DNA of 64,000 nucleotides from an uncultured Eubacteriales bacterium (GCA_934432675.1 CAKRYT010000001.1:124001-188000), one strand, 5' to 3'. Positions 15,099 through 23,882 are shown, counted from the stretch's first letter. Translations and numbers: made by a program. Notes: generated by a model from the sequence alone, not told the origin.

Positions 15099-15776
15099 TT
15101 AATACGCACCGGGCATAAGTTCTTCGCCCGTGAGCAGACGGTAACCTCCTCCGTCCGATAAAATGATGTGGTGCCCAAGTGCCTCCTGCGCTTTTAGGTT
15201 AATCCGGTATATATGACTGGCAATATTGCCGAGCGTCGGGCAGGTGCCCGGTTTGGTGCAGTACCGTTGTAACTCTTTGGCGGAGACCGGATGATAGGCC
15301 GCCACGATCAGATGGCGGAAGATGTTGCGCTCAATCGGCGTCATGTGGATGGGGATACCGTTGTAGGCGGGGGCGTCATCGAGCAGATGGTCCCGTGCGG
15401 CACCGAGTTGAAACAAGGCAACGTCTCTCTTGTGGTATCGCGAGAGGGAAAGCAGGATTTCATCGGTGAGTCTGGCACTCGGTACATTGATGTCGATGAG
15501 CACGTCTGCCTGCCCGAGGATTGGCACATCGTCCCTGAGAGTCTGCTTGAACATAACAATCGGCAGATTCGGATTACGCTTGCGGAGTGCAAATACCAGA
15601 TTATCCGGTATGGTACTGTCGTAAGGGTTTGTCAGGATCAAGGCACAGACCGTGTCATCAAAAATGACGGTCATAAGGTCGGAGTAGGGGAGTGTAATTG
15701 TCATCATTCCGGCGGCGTAAAGCTGGCGGCGGGCACGAAGCAGTGCCTCCTCGTCGGAATCGGAAAGAATCAACAT
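15099..15776 (-). CDS. Pseudo-receiver winged-helix transcriptional regulator
   Basis: 225 residues. The first 115 residues have the size and strand pattern of a response regulator receiver (MLILSDSDEEALLRARRQL, then CALILTNPYDSTIP). However, the position of the phospho-accepting aspartate after strand 3 is occupied by a TNP sequence, so phosphorylation is unlikely. Residues 140-220 form an OmpR-type winged helix (MTPIERNIFRHLI, YRINLKAQEALG, GGGYRL). No sensor kinase is adjacent. The start is ATG at 15776 and its promoter (15816-15844) is back-to-back with that of the dehydrogenase gene. Control of the divergent gene or of itself is an inference. Confidence 0.72.
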   Translation of the reverse strand: MLILSDSDEEALLRARRQLYAAGMMTITLPYSDLMTVIFDDTVCALILTNPYDSTIPDNLVFALRKRNPNLPIVMFKQTLRDDVPILGQADVLIDINVPSARLTDEILLSLSRYHKRDVALFQLGAARDHLLDDAPAYNGIPIHMTPIERNIFRHLIVAAYHPVSAKELQRYCTKPGTCPTLGNIASHIYRINLKAQEALGHHIILSDGGGYRLLTGEELMPGAY

Positions 15777-15815
15777 GGCGTTTCCTTTTCCTTCTTTTTT
15801 TACAATTTACCGCAC

Positions 15816-15844
15816 ATTATAGCACAATTTATTCACATTTGCAA
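15816..15844 (-). promoter_or_regulatory. Sigma-A promoter of the pseudo-receiver regulator
   Basis: Minus strand: TTGCAA (15844-15839), 17 bases, a perfect TATAAT (15821-15816), 39 bases upstream of the start codon. Confidence 0.75.
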
Positions 15845-15869
15845 TGGGGAAACGGTATTCTTTTTTCGC

Positions 15870-15898
15870 TTGACATCAAATCACACGAACACTATAAT
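15870..15898 (+). promoter_or_regulatory. Consensus sigma-A promoter of the dehydrogenase gene
   Basis: A perfect TTGACA (15870-15875), 17 bases and a perfect TATAAT (15893-15898). It is 25 bases away from the divergent promoter on the other strand. Confidence 0.85.
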
Positions 15899-15926
15899 AA
15901 TAGGAGAAGCGGAAAGGGTGACGAAT

Positions 15927-16643
15927 ATGGCACATATTTTAGTGACCGGCGGGTCCCGGGGGATTGGTGCCGCAACGGTGGAACGATTCACCGCGAACGG
16001 AGATACCGTATCCTTTACCTACCTGAAAAGCGTTGCCGAGGCGGAGACCCTTGCGGCGCGTACCGGCGCATATGCTTTCCCGGCGGACAGCCGTGACCCG
16101 GATGCCATCTGTGCGGCGGTACGCACCGCCACCGCGCAAAGCGGACCGATTGATGTCCTGGTCAACAATGCGGGGATTGCCGCATTTCGGCTATTCGACG
16201 AGATCACCACGCAGGAATGGCGCGATATGTTCGGCGTCCACGTGGAGGGCGCGTTCCATTACATTCAAAGTGTTCTCCCCGATATGATTCATCGCAAGGC
16301 AGGCAAAATTATCAATGTATCCTCTATTTGGGGCATCACCGGTGCATCCTGCGAGGTGCACTATTCGGCGGCAAAAGCGGCACTCATCGGAATGACGCGT
16401 GCGCTGGCAAAGGAACTGGGGCCCTCCGGCATTACGGTGAACTGCGTGGCACCCGGTGTCGTGGACACGGATATGAACCGTGCGCTCTCGGAGGAGGATT
16501 ATCGGGCACTTTGCGAGGAGACGCCTCTCGGACGCATTGCGACGGCCTCGGAGATTGCGGAATCGATCTTTTTCCTTGCGTCTCCCGCCGCGGACTTTGT
16601 GACCGGTCAGGTACTCAGCCCGAACGGCGGTATCTGCATCTGA
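15927..16643 (+). CDS. Short-chain dehydrogenase/reductase, FabG-like
   Basis: 238 residues, classical SDR. The TGGSRGIG coenzyme motif is at 7-14, NNAG is intact, and the catalytic Ser and YxxxK (VHYSAAKAALIGM) are all present. PGVVDTDMN and the terminal FVTGQVLSPNGG match 3-oxoacyl-ACP or acetoacetyl-CoA reductases. FabG is the nearest family, but no fatty-acid synthesis genes surround it, so the substrate is open. ATG at 15927 follows an AAAGGGTG site. It has a consensus promoter and is followed 42 bases later by the RyR gene without a terminator. Confidence 0.88.
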   Translation: MAHILVTGGSRGIGAATVERFTANGDTVSFTYLKSVAEAETLAARTGAYAFPADSRDPDAICAAVRTATAQSGPIDVLVNNAGIAAFRLFDEITTQEWRDMFGVHVEGAFHYIQSVLPDMIHRKAGKIINVSSIWGITGASCEVHYSAAKAALIGMTRALAKELGPSGITVNCVAPGVVDTDMNRALSEEDYRALCEETPLGRIATASEIAESIFFLASPAADFVTGQVLSPNGGICI

Positions 16644-16685
16644 TGCGTGTTTCTCACTTGCTGACAGTGAAACGGAGAACAAGAT

Positions 16686-16988
16686 ATGTATATACCGAAA
16701 CCCGTGGATACGAGCCACATCAAACTTCCGGACGACATTCTATCACTGACGGAGAAGATTGCAGCGAACGTGCATGAAGTCTGGGCACAGAGCCGTATGG
16801 CAGAGGGATGGACCTACGGCGAGCGACGCGATGATGCCAAGCGGCAAACGCCGTGTCTCGTACCCTACGACGCCTTGCCCGAAATTGAAAAGGATTATGA
16901 CAGAAACACGGCGATGCAGACACTGCGTCTGATACTGGCACTCGGTTACAAAATCGAGAAGGCGGGAGACGAACAACCGGTATCGTAA
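16686..16988 (+). CDS. RyR-domain protein
   Basis: 100 residues that consist almost entirely of one RyR domain, named after the repeat in ryanodine receptors. Diagnostic blocks are YIPKPVDTSHIKLPDDI, AANVHEVWAQSRMAEGWTYGERRDD and CLVPYDALPEIEKDYDRNTAMQTLRLILALGYKI. Bacterial single-domain RyR proteins are uncharacterised; computational work has suggested that RyR domains sense nucleotide-like ligands. GGAG precedes the ATG at eight bases. It is probably co-transcribed with the upstream dehydrogenase. No membrane segment is present. Confidence 0.9.
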   Translation: MYIPKPVDTSHIKLPDDILSLTEKIAANVHEVWAQSRMAEGWTYGERRDDAKRQTPCLVPYDALPEIEKDYDRNTAMQTLRLILALGYKIEKAGDEQPVS

Positions 16989-17095
16989 TCGGGCGGTATG
17001 GGTCGCGTGTCCTGCCAGTGCGTGGACATCGGCAGGATGTAATTGTTTTATACTACTTCGCATGGGCACTTATGCCCGGAAAGGAATTTTGCTTT

Positions 17096-17548
17096 ATGAA
17101 AAAAATGGGGAGGGCATCTTTGGCAGTATTGCTGCTGGTCGCGACCGCGTTCCTGTTCGGATGCGGCAAGGAGAAAGCAATCGATTATGATCATTTCATC
17201 CAGACGATTGAATCTTCCCCCTCTGGTGTAGCGGCGGTCATCGACGGAGAAGCCCGCAAACAAAACTATTTGTTGGTCTTTGTGGCTGTGCAGAACGACA
17301 CGAAAGATGCGGTGACGGTCCGTAAAGGCGACTACGTACTCCGAGCCGGAGGGGTGGAATATGCTTCCGACGGTTATCTTTCGCATATCGACTTGCAGTC
17401 CGGTAGTGACGGGAACGATCGGCTGACTACGGTCGCATACGATACAATCGGTCGCGGGGAAGAGAAAAAACTGGGTGTTCTTTTCTTCTGCGATGTAAAC
17501 GGGAACGATAACTTTACACTCGCGTTCCACGGCAGAGAAATTCGCTGA
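17096..17548 (+). CDS. Lipoprotein with DUF4352-like immunoglobulin fold
   Basis: 150 residues. A lipoprotein signal is seen: positively charged MKKMGRASLAV, a hydrophobic core and FLFGC with the modified cysteine near residue 22. The mature part has beta-strand blocks NYLLVFVAVQNDTKDAVTVRKGDYVLRAGG and GRGEEKKLGVLFFCD, resembling DUF4352 extracellular domains. AAAGGA lies upstream of the start at 17096. It ends 169 bases before the tandem ABC transporter genes and has its own terminator (17564-17589). It could be an accessory surface lipoprotein for them, but that rests only on proximity. Confidence 0.75.
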   Translation: MKKMGRASLAVLLLVATAFLFGCGKEKAIDYDHFIQTIESSPSGVAAVIDGEARKQNYLLVFVAVQNDTKDAVTVRKGDYVLRAGGVEYASDGYLSHIDLQSGSDGNDRLTTVAYDTIGRGEEKKLGVLFFCDVNGNDNFTLAFHGREIR

Positions 17549-17563
17549 TGTTTTTCGGTCATC

Positions 17564-17589
17564 GGGCGGGCATAATGCCCGCCCTTTTT
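17564..17589 (+). terminator. Intrinsic terminator of the lipoprotein gene
   Basis: A GGGCGGGCA/TGCCCGCCC nine-base stem (17564-17572 and 17576-17584) with a three-base loop and TTTTT at 17585-17589. Confidence 0.9.
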
Positions 17590-17612
17590 GTCGTACCTGG
17601 GGAAAGTGCTTG

Positions 17613-17641
17613 TTGCAATGTCTGCACAAATGTGGTAAAAT
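17613..17641 (+). promoter_or_regulatory. Sigma-A promoter of the tandem ABC transporter operon
   Basis: TTGCAA (17613-17618), 17 bases, TAAAAT (17636-17641), leaving a 70-base leader before the start at 17718. A second TACAAT-like box lies near 17696 but lacks a good -35. Confidence 0.65.
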
Positions 17642-17717
17642 ACGATCGATTGATATGGGTCGCCGAGTGTGCCGTTTGGGCGCACGAGGGACCTGTTACA
17701 ATAACGGAGGGACATGC

Positions 17718-20042
17718 ATGGCATTGCTAACACTTGAAAATCTCGGAAAGATATATGTGTCCGAAGGTGCTGTCGCCGTCGGAATCCGAGGGGTGAATTT
17801 GTCGTTTGACGCGGGTGAATTCGTCGCCGTGACCGGTAAGTCCGGAAGTGGGAAGACGACCCTGCTCAATGCAATCAGCGGCATCGATACCTACGAGGAA
17901 GGCGAGTTGTATATTGACGGGCAACCGACCTCACATTATGTGCAATCGGATTGGGAGGCTTACCGCGAAAAATACATATCGTTTATCTTCCAGGACTACA
18001 ACATCATCGATAGTTTCACGGTGCTGCAAAACGTGGAACTGGCACTCATGTATATACCGTCTGACCGTGAACGCCGCCGACGTGCGCTGGAACTCATTGA
18101 GCGCGTCGGTATGACCCCGTACCGTCACCATCGCGGATCGAAACTGTCGGGCGGTCAGAAACAACGGACGGTCATTGCCCGTGCGCTCGCCAAAGACAGC
18201 CCGATCATCCTCGCCGATGAGCCGACGGGTAACCTTGACAGTACGTCTGCGAAAGAGGTCGTCGCTCTCCTCAAAGAAATATCTTCGGACAAACTGGTAA
18301 TCGTCGTTACCCACAATTTCGAGCAGTTTGCCGGCTGCGCGACACGGGAAATCCGGGTGTTCGATGGACAGATCGAACGGGATGAGCGGATACGTCCGAC
18401 CCAAATCGTCACGCCGCACCTGACGGATGCCAAGCCTGCGACGAGGCGTGATACGCTGCACCGCGGCTTCGTTCTCGGCTGGCACAGGTTTTGTGCTACG
18501 CCGCGCCTGACGACATTTATCTGTTGTGTCATGCTGTTGGCACTGCTCGGCACCTTTGCCCTGACTTCTTATCTCATTGCGGGGACTACATCGGATGCAG
18601 AACAGCCGCTCTTCGGCTATGCACCGGGGCGATTGATCGTGGCTCGGCACGACGGCGCGCCGATGACAGAGACCGAACTGCGTGCACTCGCAAAACTGAC
18701 GGATGCCGAGCGGATGATACAATATGACGCTCTCTTGGACCAGAACGGCTCGCTTTACAGAACGGTCCCCGGATCTGACGCTTATCTTACGCTCCAATAC
18801 CGTTTCTCCTGCAACATCGGTGACATCACTTCAAATCCCGGGCGTTTCCGGCCGGATGCCGGTACCTTACCGACCGGGGATAACGAAGTGTTTCTGTATG
18901 TGCCGATCTCGTGGGAGAGGATTTACGGCAGGGGAGAACTGAAAGCACGGGACATTTCAGTCTTGGACAGTTCCAAAAAACTGACGGTGACAGGCGTGAA
19001 ATACTATTACGACAACACCGAGACCGGGGTGCTCTATATGACACCGGATGCTTTTACGCATTTCGGGGCAGAGCAGGTACTGAATAGGAAAGGCGACAGC
19101 TCTTATGTTTACCGTGTCGTATTCCCTTGGGGTTCAGCGGAGGATATCTCACGCAGTATGGACTTCTTTGTGATTGCCGTTGACGATACACTTGCGCTCG
19201 GCAGCATCGCCGTGTCCACGTATGATGACGCAATCTTTTCGGATATGACGGGCGACGGTGCAAGGATCAGCGTAATGCCCGGCCGTACCGGGAGCAGTGG
19301 AAGCGGTCAGACCCTCTTTTACCGCGAGGGGGTCAAAACGGACGTTGCGAGATCCAGGACTTTGTCCGAGGAGATGAAAAACGAAGGCTACGGTTTTGAC
19401 ACCCTTTTCGTCAGCCGCGATCTGTGGAACGAGGTATATGCGGCCGTTGCCAAAGGGTATCGACAGGGAAGTCTTTTCTTTCAGAGCGACCGTGCCGCAT
19501 CGAAAGCGGGCGAGATGCTTGCCTCACTCACGGAGGATATGGCAGCAAGTCTTACGGCGGATGAAAAAGCCGCACTTGATACCGGTTATTTTGCCGTTAC
19601 GAGCGACGCATACCATACGAGCGGGGAACAGGCGATCATCGGCTTTTTTGCAGGCATTTTCCGGTATGCGGCATGGATCATGCTCATTCTGTTCCTGGGG
19701 CTTTTCCTCACGCTATGTTTTTCCAGGGGTATCAACGCTTTGCGCGGAGATCTGGGGATCTTGCGGTCCATGGGCATCTCCGCCGGCACCATTCGGGTGG
19801 CATCCTACGCACAGACCTTCTATTCCATGGTGCCTGCGGTCGTGATACTGGCGATCGTTGCGACGGTGCTTTACCGTTTACCCGTGACGAATTCCATCTT
19901 TCCGTTTATGAGGGCATGGCACTACGTGCTCATTCTCCTCGGTGCGATCTTCCTTTGCGTGCGGGTCGCGAGACGGTACAATAAAAAAGTATTCTCGCAG
20001 AGTGTACGCAAAACACTGAGAGGAGGTGCCGCAAATGATTGA
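17718..20042 (+). CDS. ABC transporter, ATPase-permease fusion (MacB/FtsX type), first of a pair
   Basis: 774 residues. The N-terminal ATPase has Walker A GKSGSGKT (40-47), signature LSGGQ (143-147) and Walker B IILADE (163-168). It belongs to the LolD/MacB class (TGNLDS follows). One transmembrane segment (about 266-287) is followed by a large extracytoplasmic region of some 360 residues and three C-terminal segments near 649-668, 703-720 and 733-750, the FtsX topology. Such transporters export or sense peptides mechanically (bacteriocin resistance, lipoprotein release). ATG at 17718 follows GGAGGG; another ATG at 17714 is out of frame. It overlaps the next gene by eight bases. No two-component system is adjacent, unlike BceAB loci. 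Confidence 0.88.
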   Translation: MALLTLENLGKIYVSEGAVAVGIRGVNLSFDAGEFVAVTGKSGSGKTTLLNAISGIDTYEEGELYIDGQPTSHYVQSDWEAYREKYISFIFQDYNIIDSFTVLQNVELALMYIPSDRERRRRALELIERVGMTPYRHHRGSKLSGGQKQRTVIARALAKDSPIILADEPTGNLDSTSAKEVVALLKEISSDKLVIVVTHNFEQFAGCATREIRVFDGQIERDERIRPTQIVTPHLTDAKPATRRDTLHRGFVLGWHRFCATPRLTTFICCVMLLALLGTFALTSYLIAGTTSDAEQPLFGYAPGRLIVARHDGAPMTETELRALAKLTDAERMIQYDALLDQNGSLYRTVPGSDAYLTLQYRFSCNIGDITSNPGRFRPDAGTLPTGDNEVFLYVPISWERIYGRGELKARDISVLDSSKKLTVTGVKYYYDNTETGVLYMTPDAFTHFGAEQVLNRKGDSSYVYRVVFPWGSAEDISRSMDFFVIAVDDTLALGSIAVSTYDDAIFSDMTGDGARISVMPGRTGSSGSGQTLFYREGVKTDVARSRTLSEEMKNEGYGFDTLFVSRDLWNEVYAAVAKGYRQGSLFFQSDRAASKAGEMLASLTEDMAASLTADEKAALDTGYFAVTSDAYHTSGEQAIIGFFAGIFRYAAWIMLILFLGLFLTLCFSRGINALRGDLGILRSMGISAGTIRVASYAQTFYSMVPAVVILAIVATVLYRLPVTNSIFPFMRAWHYVLILLGAIFLCVRVARRYNKKVFSQSVRKTLRGGAAND

Positions 20043-22581
20043 AGTCAGCCATCTTGATAAATATTATGCCAAGGGTTCTCAAAGGGAAGTCCATGCTGTG
20101 CGAGACACCACCCTGCAACTGCCCGATAAGGGAATGGTTGCGCTGTTCGGTGCTTCCGGTTGCGGCAAGACTACGCTCCTGAACATTATCGGCGGTCTTG
20201 ACCGGGCCGACCGGGGCACCGTCGTACTTGACGGCGAGAGGGTGCAGCCGAATGCGACGGAGACGCGAAACCGCGGTATCGGTTACATTTTCCAGAACTA
20301 TCATTTGATCGGCGACGAAACCGTGTTTGAAAACGTGGCGTTGTCGCTCCGCCTCTGCGGGGTGACGGACGCGGCGGAGATTGAAACGCGCACCATGGCG
20401 GCACTGGATGCGGTCGACATGGCGATGTATCGCCGCCGTTTGCCCGGGACCCTCTCGGGCGGGCAACAACAGCGTGTTGCCATCGCGCGCGCCCTCGTCA
20501 AAAATCCAAGGCTCATCCTTGCCGATGAACCGACGGGCAACCTGGATGAGCAGAACACTGTCATGGTCATGGAGCTACTGCGACAGGTGGCGAAGGATCA
20601 CCTCGTGCTCCTTGTGACGCACGAGCATGATCTGTTGCCTTACTATTGCGACAAAATCATAGAAATATCGGACGGCTCCGTCGTTTCTGCGCATGATAAC
20701 GAGGTGGGAGACGGCTATCGCTCCAAAGGGAAATCGGATATTTATCTAGGAGATCTCCCGTACAATGCGGGCGGAGTCGGCACGACTTTCATTGAGATCT
20801 TCGGCGAGGAGGATGCCGTGCCGAAATCTCTGCGTCTCATCTCGCATGGAGGCACCCTGTACATTGCCGCGCCGGATAATGTGCGCCTGCGCGTACTGGA
20901 CGCTTCCTCCGAGGTGCACGTGCACGAGTGCTCGTATCATCCGGAGGAGCAGAAACGCGTCAGGGAGTTGCCGCCCGTTCTTTTGGAAACGCCGAAATAC
21001 AAGCACAAAAAATGCGGAAGAATGTTTGGATTTTCCGGTGCAGTCGCCTCCGGGTTCCGTGCCCACTTCGGGCACGTCAAAAAAGGCAAGAAAACGCTGA
21101 TTGCCGGGCTGTTTGTATTCGCCCTTTCCTTCGTCATTATGATTTCCTATTTCGGCACGAGCGTCCGCACGTTACAGGAGGCCAAGATTCGCTATAATAC
21201 CGATATGGTATATGTGCCTATCGGCAGTCTCACGGCAGACAGATTAAACGGGATGCGGGGAGACGGACTCATCGACAGTGCGACTTTCGGCTCTTTCCGC
21301 GATTACGGCGATAAAAATGTCTATATTGAACTCGGAAACTATCGTCCGACACTGACTTTGAATGTGGGTGGCTTTGAAGTGACTATGCCTCAGCCGGAAA
21401 ACGGTGAAGACACGGAAATGCTGAACTTCTCGGCAATTGGTGCAAGAAAAAAGGTCGCAACGTCGCCCGCCGGAAAGTTTGAGGGGCTCTCGGACGAGGA
21501 AGTGGTGATTTCCACCGGTCTTGCGGACAAATTGCTGCAAATCTCCGGCATGAGTTATCTGCAAACATACGGAGACCTCTTGTATCATTCCTTGATGCGG
21601 GGGAATGGGAATTACTACTATGAATATGCCGATGCCGCCCGCCTCTCGGAAAGGATGACGATCGTCGGTATTGTGGAGGATAAGAACCCCTGCGTGTATG
21701 TCAGCCCGGTGGTATTGACAGATATCTATGCGCGGTCAATCGACAGAGGCATTGCGTATGCGTCGGACAGCGTATGGGAGACCCTTGGGGTCACCCCTCC
21801 GCCAAAGGGGACACTTTATGCTGCCTATCCGAACGAGGCTAAACCGCAGTTCAAGTACAGCGTAGCGGGGAAAGAATACCGGGTAGACGAGACAACCGTT
21901 GCTGCCCTGCGGGAGCGGGAAGAGACTTTGTCTGATAAGCAACGGGAGGCACTTTACAGCCTCAGCGACAGTTATTATATGTCGCGCGAAGATTATCTTT
22001 CGCTCATGGATGGTGCCTCCGCCGCGTTGGCGTCCTCTGTCAATCCCGATTTCACGCATTATGCGCTGCATGCACCCGATGTGGATGCACTCCTTAGGTA
22101 TTTGCGGGGAAACGGGATTACGAACGATGTTTATACGCCGGATGACATGTATTCGTTCGCGCGCGGGGAATCGCTCGGCGGATTAATCGCGACGGGTATC
22201 ACGGCGACCGTGTTCCTGCTGCTTATGGTATTGTGTCTTTTCCTGATCATGAGGAGCGGGCTGATGGCATCCGTGCGTCAGATTGGTGTGCTGAGGGCCA
22301 TCGGCGTCAGTCGGGGCAATCTGATGTTCCGCTATTTTACGGAATCACTCGTAGTTTTTGTACTCACAGTGCTCCCCGGGTATCTGTGCGCCAGCATCTC
22401 CCTTGCGTGGCTTTCCGATAAGGCGGCGGTGCTCGTCTCCTTGGTGCTTTATTATCCGGTGTGGATCGCCGCACTGACATTTGCATTTTTACTTGCAGTG
22501 ACGGCGATTTGCGGTACGCTCCCCGTGTTCTCACTGACGCGGAAAACGCCGGCAGCAATTATTGCGAAATACGATATATAA
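20035..22581 (+). CDS. ABC transporter, ATPase-permease fusion (MacB/FtsX type), second of a pair
   Basis: 848 residues. The ATPase has Walker A GASGCGKT (39-46), LSGGQ (140-144) and Walker B LILADE (160-165). The permease has a first membrane segment after the basic HVKKGKKTLIAGLF region near residue 360, a long extracytoplasmic insertion of about 330 residues and three C-terminal segments (starting at LIATGITATVFLLLMVLCLFLIM). The two transporters have the same plan but clearly different sequences, so they probably form a heterodimer. AGGAGGTG precedes the ATG at 20035, which lies inside the end of the first gene. The operon ends at the hairpin 22602-22636. The substrate is unknown. Confidence 0.88.
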   Translation: MIEVSHLDKYYAKGSQREVHAVRDTTLQLPDKGMVALFGASGCGKTTLLNIIGGLDRADRGTVVLDGERVQPNATETRNRGIGYIFQNYHLIGDETVFENVALSLRLCGVTDAAEIETRTMAALDAVDMAMYRRRLPGTLSGGQQQRVAIARALVKNPRLILADEPTGNLDEQNTVMVMELLRQVAKDHLVLLVTHEHDLLPYYCDKIIEISDGSVVSAHDNEVGDGYRSKGKSDIYLGDLPYNAGGVGTTFIEIFGEEDAVPKSLRLISHGGTLYIAAPDNVRLRVLDASSEVHVHECSYHPEEQKRVRELPPVLLETPKYKHKKCGRMFGFSGAVASGFRAHFGHVKKGKKTLIAGLFVFALSFVIMISYFGTSVRTLQEAKIRYNTDMVYVPIGSLTADRLNGMRGDGLIDSATFGSFRDYGDKNVYIELGNYRPTLTLNVGGFEVTMPQPENGEDTEMLNFSAIGARKKVATSPAGKFEGLSDEEVVISTGLADKLLQISGMSYLQTYGDLLYHSLMRGNGNYYYEYADAARLSERMTIVGIVEDKNPCVYVSPVVLTDIYARSIDRGIAYASDSVWETLGVTPPPKGTLYAAYPNEAKPQFKYSVAGKEYRVDETTVAALREREETLSDKQREALYSLSDSYYMSREDYLSLMDGASAALASSVNPDFTHYALHAPDVDALLRYLRGNGITNDVYTPDDMYSFARGESLGGLIATGITATVFLLLMVLCLFLIMRSGLMASVRQIGVLRAIGVSRGNLMFRYFTESLVVFVLTVLPGYLCASISLAWLSDKAAVLVSLVLYYPVWIAALTFAFLLAVTAICGTLPVFSLTRKTPAAIIAKYDI

Positions 22582-22601
22582 CCAACTTCTCCAATTTAAG
22601 A

Positions 22602-22636
22602 AAACCAGCCGCGCCCGTTTCGGGTGCGGCTGGTTT
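22602..22636. terminator. Bidirectional terminator between the ABC operon and the Cys-rich small gene
   Basis: A 16-base stem with one G-U pair (22602-22617 and 22621-22636) and a three-base loop, A-rich on one flank and T-rich on the other. Confidence 0.8.
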
Positions 22637-22657
22637 GACGATGGACGGCAGGGGACA

Positions 22658-22882
22658 TCAAAACCCCTCGTCGAGGAGTGCCTCCGTCAGGTGGCAGGAG
22701 GAGCGGAGGCGGAGCGGGCGGCGTTTGGTCAGATCATATATGTAGTCCGAGCACGAGGCACGCCCGACGATGTCCTTGTTGTATTTCTCACAGAAGACCC
22801 GATCGCCGTCTGAGATACGGGCGTGTTCACAAAAAGAGCAGGACGCGAGCGGGTCACGGCCGGTGCGGTCATCTTTTTTCAC
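22658..22882 (-). CDS. Small cysteine-rich hypothetical protein
   Basis: 74 residues from a GTG at 22882 that follows AAGGAGGG at seven bases; an ATG eight codons upstream contains that site and is less likely. Five cysteines are present: a CSFC pair near residues 15 and 18, then single cysteines in VFCEKY, SCSDY and SSCHL. This suggests a small metal-binding (zinc-ribbon-like) protein similar in style to short clostridial CxxC proteins. No family is recognised with certainty. It lies 47 bases downstream of the ylbJ-type gene and may be co-transcribed with it. Confidence 0.65.
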   Translation of the reverse strand: MKKDDRTGRDPLASCSFCEHARISDGDRVFCEKYNKDIVGRASCSDYIYDLTKRRPLRLRSSCHLTEALLDEGF

Positions 22883-22929
22883 AGTTCTGCCCTCCTTTTT
22901 CTTCATTGTAGCACGCTCCCGAATGTTCG

Positions 22930-23820
22930 TCAAGGGGCAAAACGCATAAATAATATTGTCAGCGTTGCGCCGAGAATACCGCCCGCCGCCTTGACGATGA
23001 CGGCAGGGAAAACACGGACCCCGCTCTCGACGGCGAAGGAGGCGGTTTGCAGATGGACGGAAAGGCCGGAAAATATGACGGCGAATGCGGTGAGCGGCAG
23101 ACCGCCCGGCGTTTCCGCGAGTGCCTGACAAGCTCCCCCGATCTCCAAAGCGGCGGCAACGTACGGGAAAAGGGGTGTCGGCAGCATCGAGCGGAGCACG
23201 GAAGTCAGTCCTGAAAAGAAAGCAATGTACCCGGTAACGGTGAGAGACGCATTGACGGCATTTCGCATGACTTCTGTAAACCGCGGAATGGGCATCGGAG
23301 ATAGAGGGGTAGCCGCCGGGGGCGTTCCATGTCGCCGTCCGATATACAACAGAGCACCGGAGAGAAGGGCAATCAGCGTTTGCAGACAAAACAGGAAGAC
23401 TCCGTCGCGCACGCTCCCGCGCATGGCACCGACCCCGGCGATAAGAAAGGCAATACCGGTATTGTTGCAAAAGCAAAGCATGATTTCGGCATCCTTTACG
23501 GACCATTGACGGAGACGGACGCCGTCACAGGCGGTTTTGGCACCGAGGGGAAAGCCGCATAGCAAACCGATGCAGAAGGGGACGGTCGAGATGGGGAGGC
23601 GTCGCCGACCGCCGACTGCGGGAGCCGTGAGCACGACAAGGTAGGAGGAGAGGATGGTAAAGGGAAACAGTGCCGGGAGGACGGTATGCCCGGCAAGGCA
23701 CAGCCCCGCGCGGATTCCGTCGGTAAGCGCACGGTTTTTCCACAAAAGCAGCAGGAGCAGGGCGAGGACGGGCGGCAGCACCATAGTATTGCGCCATGGC
23801 TTTTCGTAGGACTCGGTCAT
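22930..23820 (-). CDS. YlbJ/SpoVV-type sporulation membrane protein (nucleoside recognition/Gate family)
   Basis: About 296 residues with some eight hydrophobic segments. Diagnostic blocks: AGLCLAGHTVLPALFPFTILSSYLV, GLLCGFPLGAKTACD and CFCNNTGIAFLIAGVG. Bacillus SpoVV (YlbJ) is a mother-cell membrane protein needed for dipicolinic acid uptake into the forespore. The start at 23820 has GAGAGGAG 11 bases upstream, slightly long; the frame is open 32 codons further and an internal Met at residue 13 is an alternative. It diverges from yqfC-yqfD, itself a sporulation pair, so the gap 23821-23882 should hold sporulation promoters, but none was assigned with confidence. Confidence 0.82.
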   Translation of the reverse strand: MTESYEKPWRNTMVLPPVLALLLLLLWKNRALTDGIRAGLCLAGHTVLPALFPFTILSSYLVVLTAPAVGGRRRLPISTVPFCIGLLCGFPLGAKTACDGVRLRQWSVKDAEIMLCFCNNTGIAFLIAGVGAMRGSVRDGVFLFCLQTLIALLSGALLYIGRRHGTPPAATPLSPMPIPRFTEVMRNAVNASLTVTGYIAFFSGLTSVLRSMLPTPLFPYVAAALEIGGACQALAETPGGLPLTAFAVIFSGLSVHLQTASFAVESGVRVFPAVIVKAAGGILGATLTILFMRFAP

Positions 23821-23882
23821 AGAGACGGTGACTCCTCTCATAATATGGGACAGTTCAATATACCGGGGGGAGGCTCGCATAT

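Noticed and set aside
23821..23882. Sigma-E or sigma-G promoter between ylbJ and yqfC
   Set aside because: A CATAATA box with a TCATA 17 bases upstream is present, but the -35 is imperfect and sigma-E-like boxes have the wrong spacing. Not strong enough to annotate.
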